DNA of 44,138 nt from Glutamicibacter nicotianae (GTDB taxonomy: Bacteria; Actinomycetota; Actinomycetes; Actinomycetales; Micrococcaceae). The notes beneath the pieces were generated by a model. It was not told the DNA's origin and searched no databases. It saw only the letters and a program-made list of their open reading frames with translations. A program made the translations under genes and the position numbers. Below are positions 23,086-29,582 of the stretch, one piece after another (the stretch's first letter is position 1; each line of letters starts with the position of its first letter). Location of the stretch: positions 1 to 44,138 of the forward strand of contig NZ_BJNE01000018.1 in NCBI RefSeq assembly GCF_006539525.1, read 5' to 3'.

Positions 23086-23625
23086 TTAGGTGCAGGCCTT
23101 CTTGACAGCCGCAATGCCGAGCAGTTCGGCTCCCAGCGCAGCGGCTGCACCACCGAGCGCCTTCAGCTTCTCGTGGGAGAAGCTTGCTCCCCACATGAGC
23201 TTAATTGCCTTGGTCACACCGCCCAAAGAATCCATCAGCTTCTTAATCTTCAGGATCTTGGCAACCGGGATTGCGGTGGTGCCAATTGCCAGCAGAATGG
23301 CACCCGAGCACTCTAGGAAGCCAGCGGGTTTGCCCACAAAGATACCACCGATAGTCGATGGCTTCTCTTGGAGGTTCTGAGCCACCCAGAGTCGTGTCGC
23401 CTCGTCTCCCTGGAGAAGAACCGACTCGGGGATCTGGTCGATCGCCCGCAACAACTCTTCAACCTGCTGGGCCTCGCCGACAGACGAACCCACTACAGAG
23501 GTGACGGGCTGCGCCGGAAGTTCCGCAACTTGTGGCGCGGCATTAGCCGGACCGATAATTGTCATCATGAGCGCCGAAGCCACCATGACTGCAGTTGATG
23601 CACCAACCGCTTTTCGAATTTTCAA
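23086..23625 (-). CDS. Secreted hydrophobic protein, unknown function
   Basis: 179 residues from a TTG at 23625, chosen because GGTGGA lies 5 nt upstream and the start creates a clean signal peptide (MKIRKAVG, hydrophobic core, ANA cleavage at about residue 30). The open frame extends 62 codons further upstream without a good start. The mature protein has a polar helical N-terminal part (VEELLRAIDQIPESVLLQGDE) and a hydrophobic, Lys-containing C-terminal half (GAILLAIGTTAIPVAKILKIKK, LGGAAAALGAELLGIAAVKKACT, shown in parts), with one Cys at each end of that half. It resembles membrane-active secreted peptides in composition, not in any family I know. It is upstream of, and probably co-transcribed with, the two-helix protein gene. 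Confidence 0.7.
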   Translation of the reverse strand: MKIRKAVGASTAVMVASALMMTIIGPANAAPQVAELPAQPVTSVVGSSVGEAQQVEELLRAIDQIPESVLLQGDEATRLWVAQNLQEKPSTIGGIFVGKPAGFLECSGAILLAIGTTAIPVAKILKIKKLMDSLGGVTKAIKLMWGASFSHEKLKALGGAAAALGAELLGIAAVKKACT

Positions 23626-24235
23626 TTTTCCACCAATGAGATATTCATGCCAATTAGGACTTTTACAGCTTCTCATTAATAAAGCGAATTGTATATCATC
23701 CAAAAACACGAAGGTTGGGTGCTTGACTCCGAGGGACAGAAGTGCTTTTGAAGCAGTTCTTTGCTCCCTTGGGGTAAATCCGATTCCACCATTCGGCGAC
23801 ACTCGTGCCACGCGTTGGGCGCGCGGCTGATCTAATTGTTCTTAGATGAAATTTCTAGCAATCGCGGGGCTTTCGGAATGCCGACGCAGAGTGGTGCAAC
23901 CATTTCGGCGAGCGGGTCGCACAGCGCGTGAGCAAGAGCGTGCAGGTTTCAGGGAAAGACGATCGTCGCAAATCAGCCAGGCGGGTTACCAGAGATCGCA
24001 ATATTAGCCATCGACAAGACGCGCATGGGCTTCACCATCGTGGTAGCACTTTCGATCATTTATAAAATTCAAAAGCGAAATCGACAGGTAGGGCCGCCGG
24101 ATACTCTCCACGATCTAACCTGACTTGAATAATTTTACTTCTTTCCCCATTGCTGAGCGAGATCTTAACTGTGAGGTCAAAGATTTCGATCCGCTGATAC
24201 GACAATCCAGGAGAGATGTCTTTCATCTCGGTTTC
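23626..24235. other. Accessory region without a supported gene
   Basis: 610 bp upstream of the secreted protein gene. It should hold the promoter for that operon. A weak frame at 24025-24123 encodes MGFTIVVALSIIYKIQ and ends at TGA, but it has no ribosome site. Nothing else is convincing. Confidence 0.45.
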
Positions 24236-24730
24236 TTAGCTGCCCAGATCCTGCAGCAGTTCGACCCAAAAATCGTGGATTTTAGGTTCCAGATTCAACG
24301 GAGGTAATTCCTGCATCCACGCTGGCCTAACGGTGTAGCCCGCTCGGATTAACAGGGATTCAATGTCGGACCTACTAGCTTCACGGGAGCATGGAACCCA
24401 CTCGTTGTAAACTTTAACAGCAACGTTTCCTAATTCAGTGACACTAAACCCTCTTAATAGGAAATCGCCCTGCGTTCGTTCGAGAGCAGAGAGCTCCATG
24501 AACAGATGGCCAAATCGAAGATCTTTCTTGAATCCCTAAATCTGGTTGATTGCGTTCTTGACGTAATTAGGGCATTTCACAACCCGTGTAAGACAGTGGG
24601 ACGTAACTACGCCAAACGACTTCGTATCGCTCGTATTGTTTCGATAATCAATCACTGTGCGCACAATTACGCTATCGCGTGTTACACAATGACGCTTCCA
24701 AAGAAAATCAGTGCAGGTTACGTTTTTCAT
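24236..24730 (-). pseudogene. Small gene interrupted by an in-frame amber codon
   Basis: One minus-strand frame runs from an ATG at 24730 to a stop at 24236, broken only by TAG at 24536-24538. AAAGGAG lies 8 nt before the ATG, a very good ribosome site. The first part encodes 64 residues (MKNVTCTDFLWKRHCVTRD..., ending KCPNYVKNAINQI). After TAG the frame continues 99 codons (GFKKDLRFGHLFMELSALER, then FSVTELGNVAVKVYNEWVP and PLNLEPKIHDFWVELLQDLG). The second part has protein-like composition and no ribosome site of its own. A nonsense mutation in a gene of about 164 residues is the simplest reading; a separate 64-residue gene is the alternative. No family was recognised. Confidence 0.5.
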
Positions 24731-25049
24731 GAGGCTGGCTCCTTTGCGCATGGTCCCTCATTTGGTCGGCCAACCGCAGGTAGCAAAGTCTTACACCCAC
24801 GTTATGACAGGCGTCCAGTTTTGGCGCCGCGCCCCTAAATAGCAATCACCTCGCTGCCATCCCGGCCTCGGTGGCAACACCCGTATCATTGGTTAGACAG
24901 GGACAAGACACCATTCCGAGGCTGGTCGGCCGACAGTCCCCATGATCCCCTTGTTGGGGGGGGCTGTCAAAAAGATAACGGGCTATCAAAAAGAACGGGC
25001 TGCCGAACGCGCTACGCGCGCTTGCCCTCAGGAAGCCGGGCACAGAGAA
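24731..25049. other. Noncoding stretch with hairpins and tandem repeat
   Basis: No supported gene. Holds a GACAG/CTGTC-closed hairpin with a C/G-rich inner stem (24932-24968) and an imperfect tandem repeat of about 17-19 bp (24967-25001, unit TCAAAAAG(ATA)ACGGGCT). GATCCCCTTG occurs in this hairpin and again in the next terminator. Confidence 0.5.
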
Positions 25050-25084
25050 AGATCCCCTTGCTGCTGGATGCGGCAAGGGGATCT
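25050..25084 (-). terminator. Terminator of the 71-residue membrane protein gene
   Basis: AGATCCCCTTGC (25050-25061) pairs with GCAAGGGGATCT (25073-25084), 12 perfect pairs; on the minus strand TTTCTCTG follows. It lies about 70 bp beyond the gene stop. Confidence 0.78.
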
Positions 25085-25156
25085 CTTCGGGTTAGGCTCA
25101 GCGGATCTGGACATTGCTCGTCTCGTCCCATTCGACGAACGAGCCGGCGTTACCTA

Positions 25157-25372
25157 CTACCCTGAAGTGCTGGTCTTCGAGTGGTGCCGGTAGTTGGTGA
25201 AAGCAAGGATCAGCGCTGCGAGCAGCAGTACTCCGCCGACAGCCCATCCAACCACGGCGTAGTCAGTAAGCTGAGGGACCCGAGGCAAGTTGATCGCGGT
25301 TACCGCAAGGAACAGAAGCACCACTACGGTGCTCTTCCTGGCGGCAGACGAATTGCTAGGTTGCTTTGTCAT
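25157..25372 (-). CDS. Small two-helix membrane protein, unknown function
   Basis: 71 residues with AAAGGA 8 nt upstream of the ATG. Two hydrophobic helices (about 15-28 TVVVLLFLAVTAIN and 38-60 YAVVGWAVGGVLLLAALILAF) are followed by a short basic tail (NYRHHSKTSTSG). It resembles in plan the 85-residue protein at 22803, without clear sequence similarity. The glycerophosphodiesterase gene is 150 bp upstream on the same strand; a joint transcript is possible. Confidence 0.7.
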   Translation of the reverse strand: MTKQPSNSSAARKSTVVVLLFLAVTAINLPRVPQLTDYAVVGWAVGGVLLLAALILAFTNYRHHSKTSTSG

Positions 25373-25522
25373 TTGCCGTTTCCTTTCTCGTGCCTAACTG
25401 ACACCGCTCAGGCACTGTCCTGCGGATGCGCCAGCAACATCGGGGAAACCAGCTACGCAGATGATGCAGGCTGTTCCAACAGCAACAGCACAAAGAGAAC
25501 GGGGGTTTTGCCTTGCCCAGCT

Positions 25523-26725
25523 CTAGTTCGCGAAGGTATCGGTGAGCTTGCCCTTGGCATCCCACAGTGCCAGCGAATCACCGGCATTGTTCAAGATGCC
25601 CGGACCGCCCACGTAGAAAGCTTCGTCGCTGTTGGTGCCCGGACCCGAGTACACGCGCAGCTGCTCGTCTGGCTCTAGCTCGTATCCCTTGCCGATTTCC
25701 AGGATGTTGTTGGCGGCATCGCGAATGATGTAGCCGCTGACATCGATGGTGCGCTTGCCGGTGTTCTCCAGGATCACGTGCTCGCCATTTTCCGGAGCGA
25801 CGTCGTTTCCAGGCACGTCGTTGACCGCGTCGGCAATCACCACGCCGTTATTGGCCGGGAAGTCCTTCTGGCCATCGACGTGGCGGTTCACCTGTGTTGG
25901 GAAGTCGCCGGTGATCCGCTCGACGCCCAGAGCCATGGCATCATCAGCAGCTTCGGTGGCGTTGACCGTGTAGACTCCCAGGCCCAAGCCTGCGTCCTTC
26001 ACACGTTGGGCACCGGCGGCATCAAGCGTGCGGTAGTTGGTGCCGAAGGAATCAGCGTACGTCGCGTAGTTTGCCAGTTCCGCGGCAGATGGCACGGTTC
26101 CGGTCAGCTGCTGGAGCGGCACTTCAGGGGCCAACTGCGCAAAGGTCTGGTTGGATGCGGCATCGAAGCTGAGCACCTCGATCTTGTTCGCATCTGCGAG
26201 CGCCTTCCACTCCGGATCCTCGGCCAGCGCGTCCGCTACCAGCTTCTCCACGCCTGGGGACTTGGCCGGATCCTTGATTTCGATGAAGACGCCGGTACCG
26301 CCGGTCAGTGCACCTGGGACCTCATCGAAATGGGGAATCTTGGTTCCCTTGAACTCGTCCGAGAAGTAGGAACCGGCATCGAGCTGCTGCAGTTCGTCCC
26401 AGGTGAATGACGTGATGGGGTCATTGACGCGGTCAGGGAATACCTCTGCCACGTTCGTGGTGCGCGAAGGAGTTCCGTCATGGAAGATGAACGGCACCCC
26501 GTCCTTGGACAGCTGCACGTCGATTTCAATGAATTCGGCGCCAGACTGGCTGCCTGCCTTGAGGGCTGGCAAGGTGTTCTCCGGAGCCACACCGGCTGCT
26601 CCGCGGTGGCCGATGATCAGTGGATCGGAACCAGTCGGTTCAATCGGTGCGGCGCCTGCAGGAGCGGCCAAGGTGACGGCCAAAGCCAGAGTTGCTGTGC
26701 CGAGGGTGATTTTGCGCAGTTTCAT
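25523..26725 (-). CDS. Secreted glycerophosphodiester phosphodiesterase with lamin-tail domain
   Basis: 400 residues. A Sec signal peptide (1-26, ending AGAA) is followed by a GDPD TIM barrel (about 33-285): IIGHRGAAGVAPENT supplies His40, Arg41 and Glu49, EFIEIDVQLSKDG supplies Glu67 and Asp69, and IFHD supplies His82. The barrel ends near TGDFPTQVN. The C-terminal 115 residues (GVVIADAVNDVPGND, HVILENTG, DVSGYIIRDAANN, GDSLALWDAKG) match the lamin-tail (LTD) beta-sandwich found in secreted bacterial enzymes. It should release glycerol 3-phosphate from glycerophosphodiesters outside the cell; the LTD part may bind the surface or DNA. No anchor motif at the C-terminus. Confidence 0.9.
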   Translation of the reverse strand: MKLRKITLGTATLALAVTLAAPAGAAPIEPTGSDPLIIGHRGAAGVAPENTLPALKAGSQSGAEFIEIDVQLSKDGVPFIFHDGTPSRTTNVAEVFPDRVNDPITSFTWDELQQLDAGSYFSDEFKGTKIPHFDEVPGALTGGTGVFIEIKDPAKSPGVEKLVADALAEDPEWKALADANKIEVLSFDAASNQTFAQLAPEVPLQQLTGTVPSAAELANYATYADSFGTNYRTLDAAGAQRVKDAGLGLGVYTVNATEAADDAMALGVERITGDFPTQVNRHVDGQKDFPANNGVVIADAVNDVPGNDVAPENGEHVILENTGKRTIDVSGYIIRDAANNILEIGKGYELEPDEQLRVYSGPGTNSDEAFYVGGPGILNNAGDSLALWDAKGKLTDTFAN

Positions 26726-26822
26726 GGAGCTCTTCCGTTGGTGTCATTGATGTACACCGGCCATGCTTCCGCTCGCTGATGACGGCGGCGGCACACTGAG
26801 CTAAATCAGAGATTAACCTTTG

Positions 26823-27371
26823 CTACTCAATCTCATGCGAGCTGAACTGCGTTTCCAGATTCGTTCCATTCAATTCAAGATAGATTTGCCCCTCGGTTAC
26901 CGAGACAGACATGGTGTTGCGGCGTGTCAGTGCCTGGGTTGCCGCATCGACGAACTGGGGGTCGAAGGAACGCACCGTGATCTGTTCCGACTGGTGGATC
27001 GTCTTTCCACGCCAGGAGGCCAGAAGCTTGGCAGGGTCGCGATGCGTGTAGACGGCGGTGCGCCCTGCCCGCTTGCTTCCCGTATGCAGCCGCTGGGCAT
27101 CAGGAGCACCCACTTCAATCCACGCGGTGATCAGGCCGGTCAGATCCTTGACCAAGATGGCAGGCTCTTCCCCGGTGGAAACTCCGCCGGCCGAGAAGGA
27201 GATGCCTTCCTCGTATTCGAGGCAGTAGGCCAGCACGCGGGTAACCAGATAGGCATCGGTTTCCGAAGGGTGCTGCGCAACCCGCAGGGAAATATCCTCG
27301 TACACCCCGCGATCCACATCAGCAAGCTGGATTTCAAAGGTGTGCATAGTCGCGCCGATAGCCATAGTCAT
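26823..27371 (-). CDS. YaeQ family protein
   Basis: 182 residues from an ATG at 27371 (a second ATG two codons later is also possible); the frame extends upstream only as antisense of the Nudix gene. MAIGATMHTFEIQLADVDRG, ISLRVAQHPSETDAYLVTRVLAYCLEYEEG and ITAWIEVGAPDAQRLH match YaeQ, which has a PD-(D/E)XK nuclease-like fold of uncertain function. Length agrees with the family. It follows the 51-residue membrane protein gene. Confidence 0.88.
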   Translation of the reverse strand: MTMAIGATMHTFEIQLADVDRGVYEDISLRVAQHPSETDAYLVTRVLAYCLEYEEGISFSAGGVSTGEEPAILVKDLTGLITAWIEVGAPDAQRLHTGSKRAGRTAVYTHRDPAKLLASWRGKTIHQSEQITVRSFDPQFVDAATQALTRRNTMSVSVTEGQIYLELNGTNLETQFSSHEIE

Positions 27372-27418
27372 CGAGTTTACCGCGAATGCCATGGCCCGTC
27401 CGACGAGCAGCCGGCTTT

Positions 27419-27574
27419 CTAGGCTTTCGCCCCGCGGCTTCGAACTACGAAGAAGCCTGCCAGCGAAGACAAGCTGGCCACGGCTGCAACTATGCCAACC
27501 AGCAGATTCCCGCCAATTGATAGTATTGAAAACGCAGCAAAAAGGATCGCGGAAACAATGAACAGGGTTTTCAT
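27419..27574 (-). CDS. 51-residue membrane protein
   Basis: ATG at 27574 to TAG at 27419, with AGGG 8 nt upstream. It starts MKTLFIVSAILFAAFSILSI, continues GGNLLVGIVAAVASLSSLAGFF and ends VVRSRGAKA. Two hydrophobic helices with a basic C-terminus are predicted. It lies between the Nudix and YaeQ genes on the same strand with short gaps, which supports coding. Function unknown. Confidence 0.65.
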   Translation of the reverse strand: MKTLFIVSAILFAAFSILSIGGNLLVGIVAAVASLSSLAGFFVVRSRGAKA

Positions 27575-27612
27575 AACTAGACCCTAACTGACCCAGCGCG
27601 CAAATGATTGAT

Positions 27613-28131
27613 CTATCCAGCAGATGGGAACTTTCCATCCAGGTCTTTGAGCCATTGGCCAAAGAGCTCAACAGCATCGGGCATATAGCTGCCGGGGTTC
27701 CGCTCAATGTCTGCCAGCAGCTCACGATGCTCCATCCAGCGTCCGCTAGCGACTTCCTCAGCTTGCAGGCTGAGCTCCCCGCGGGCAACCGTCCAATACC
27801 GAAAAGCCCGGTACCGGGTATGCGCATCTGCGTAGTTCTCTGGTTCCAAGCGCACGAGCTCGCTGTCGATGCCCAATTCTTCCTGGGCTTCGCGTATTGC
27901 TGATTCATCGGGATTTTCGCCTGCTTGAATCACACCGCCAGCGGTGAAATCGAAGAGTCCGGGGTACACGTCTTTGGTCATCGTGCGCTCATGCACAAAG
28001 ACCTCGCCCTGCGGGTTGAACACCAGAATCCCGGTAGCGCCATGACGCAGATTTTCCGCTCTGACGCGTGAGCGCGGAGCTTGCCCGATTACCTGCCCGT
28101 GCTCATCAAATAACGCTGCTTGTTCTTCCAC
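27613..28131 (-). CDS. Nudix hydrolase
   Basis: 172 residues. The Nudix box fits fully: GGVIQAGENPDESAIREAQ EELGI, with Gly66, Glu72, Arg80, Glu81, Glu84 and Glu85 in register. N-terminal DEHGQVIGQAPRSRVRAENLRHGATGIL and VHERTMTKDVYPGLFD resemble the YfcD / isopentenyl-diphosphate-isomerase-like Nudix group. It should cleave a nucleoside diphosphate-linked compound; substrate unknown. It starts 3 bp after the narK stop, so it is probably co-transcribed with narK. Confidence 0.88.
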   Translation of the reverse strand: MEEQAALFDEHGQVIGQAPRSRVRAENLRHGATGILVFNPQGEVFVHERTMTKDVYPGLFDFTAGGVIQAGENPDESAIREAQEELGIDSELVRLEPENYADAHTRYRAFRYWTVARGELSLQAEEVASGRWMEHRELLADIERNPGSYMPDAVELFGQWLKDLDGKFPSAG

Positions 28132-28134
28132 GAT

Positions 28135-29367
28135 TCATTTTCCATCACGGGCCCTGGTGCCGCGCAGCATGCCGGCAACCACCAAGGCGAAAGTTCCCAC
28201 GAGCACCAGCAGCCAGAGACCTAAAGCGTAGGAGTTGGATTCGGCATGGTAGGTGGCGCCCATGGCCAGCGGCGGGAAGTAACCGCCCAGGCCACCGGCA
28301 GCCGCCACGACACCGGAAACGGCGCCAACCTTTTCCGGAGGTGTCGACGGGCCTATCCAAGCAAAGACCGCGCCCATTCCAAGGCCCATGGCCGAAGCCA
28401 TCAAGATGAAGGTAACACCGGTCAGGATGCCTTCAGCAGGTTGCTGTCCAACAATATAGGCGAGCGAAACGATGCCGGCCAGCGAGATCAGCGCAATGAC
28501 TTTCGGACCGAATTTGTCGGCCAGCACGCCGCCGACAGGTCGAGCAATCACTGCGGCCACAGCGAACAACGCCGTACGGGTACCGGCACCGATCGGGTCG
28601 ACATTCTCCGGGTAGATGGTCATCAGGTATTTGGGCAAGAAGGTCGAAAATGCGACAAAACCGCCAAAGACTATTCCGTAGAGGAAGGACATTTCCCATG
28701 TAATAGCCAGCTTCAATGCACCGAAAACCTTCGGGAACAGCGGTTGGCTGCTCGGCTTCCATGCCGGAGACTCGCGCATCAAGAACCACACCAGGATCGC
28801 GGCGGCGAGCAGAAGACCGGCCAGGAACAGGTGGGTTCCCCAGTAGCCGAAATCTTGCAGCAGACGAGGTGTCTGGAAGGCCGAAATGGCGGTGCCAATC
28901 ATTCCCATGCCAAAGATGCCGTTGGCGAAGCCGCGCCTATTGGCCGGATACCAGGCACTGGCGAAGGGGACGCCCACTGCAAAGATCGAACCGCCAACAC
29001 CAAGGTAGGTTCCTGCGATAATCAGCAGCGCAAAACTGCCTATGCTGCCGGCGAGCGCCACCAGCAGCACCGCCGGAATCGTCGCCAGCAGCACGGCGGT
29101 GAACATTTTCCGGGCACCAAAGCGGTCGGTCAGCGCACCGGTGAAAATGCGTCCGATAGCGCCTACGAGCACCGGTGTAGCCAGCATCAGGGACACCTGT
29201 CCCTCGCTCAGATCCATCCCCTCGGCATAGAAACGCTGGATCGGTGAAATCAGCATCCATGCCCAGAAGCCCACGGCGCTTGCGAAAGTGGCCAGCAGCA
29301 GTTGGAAGAATCCTCCCCGCAAATCGGGCTCATTCACAGTGGTGTTTGCGTCAGATCCTGCGCTCAT
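28135..29367 (-). CDS. narK: Nitrate/nitrite transporter, NNP family
   Basis: 410 residues from an ATG at 29367 with AGGGGG 4 nt upstream; an in-frame GTG 6 codons earlier lacks a ribosome site. About 12 transmembrane helices of the MFS fold. The first half carries the MFS loop GALTDRFGARKM and the nitrate signature GVGGSIFAVGVPFASAWYP; the second half has GMGAVFAWIG and VSGVVAAAGGLGGYFPPL. These Gly-rich motifs define the nitrate/nitrite porters. It is divergent from narGHJI and should import nitrate for the reductase and/or export nitrite. Confidence 0.93.
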   Translation of the reverse strand: MSAGSDANTTVNEPDLRGGFFQLLLATFASAVGFWAWMLISPIQRFYAEGMDLSEGQVSLMLATPVLVGAIGRIFTGALTDRFGARKMFTAVLLATIPAVLLVALAGSIGSFALLIIAGTYLGVGGSIFAVGVPFASAWYPANRRGFANGIFGMGMIGTAISAFQTPRLLQDFGYWGTHLFLAGLLLAAAILVWFLMRESPAWKPSSQPLFPKVFGALKLAITWEMSFLYGIVFGGFVAFSTFLPKYLMTIYPENVDPIGAGTRTALFAVAAVIARPVGGVLADKFGPKVIALISLAGIVSLAYIVGQQPAEGILTGVTFILMASAMGLGMGAVFAWIGPSTPPEKVGAVSGVVAAAGGLGGYFPPLAMGATYHAESNSYALGLWLLVLVGTFALVVAGMLRGTRARDGK

Positions 29368-29458
29368 TGGACCCCCTGGTCGCACGGTTCAAGTAACGTC
29401 GAAGAGCCTTTTAAGCCAGTAGTCTATTCCTTCCCATCATGAAATTGGAAGAGTTATT

Positions 29459-29477
29459 CCGGTTAATTATTTACCGG
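29459..29477. promoter_or_regulatory. Dyad upstream of the narG promoter
   Basis: CCGGTTAA-TTA-TTTACCGG is an 8+3+8 dyad with one mismatch per arm pair. It ends directly at the -35 box of the predicted narG promoter, and its centre is about 44 bp upstream of the expected start point, the usual place for a class II activator. It does not match the classic FNR sequence TTGAT-N4-ATCAA. It might also serve divergent narK. Confidence 0.5.
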
Positions 29478-29505
29478 ATGACAAGGAAAAATATTAACGG
29501 ATAAT
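29478..29505 (+). promoter_or_regulatory. Predicted narG promoter
   Basis: ATGACA (29478-29483, five of six matches to the -35 consensus), a 16-bp spacer and GATAAT (29500-29505, five of six to the -10). The expected start at about 29512 gives a 70-nt leader with GGAGGAG before the narG ATG. Confidence 0.6.
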
Positions 29506-29582
29506 TCTGGAAAATACTCTTGAAACTCGCGATCCAAAAGGCGAAGCTAGGGATACTAGCCACAGTTGGAGGAGATCCGCCA

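Noticed and set aside
24025-24123. 32-residue plus-strand frame with a hydrophobic stretch
   Set aside because: No ribosome site, no neighbour of the same operon, and too short to judge.
24932-25084. CRISPR-like or riboswitch-like repeat structure
   Set aside because: The repeats are two imperfect copies plus ordinary hairpins, without spacers of even length or a known riboswitch core.
25373-25522. Open frame continuing past the glycerophosphodiesterase stop (Cys-rich, 34 codons)
   Set aside because: It has no start codon of its own and is in frame only after the TAG; a remnant is possible but not supported.
27372-27908. Upstream extension of the YaeQ gene to a 361-codon frame
   Set aside because: It overlaps the Nudix gene and the 51-residue gene in another frame and has Cys/Trp/Arg-rich composition unlike YaeQ.
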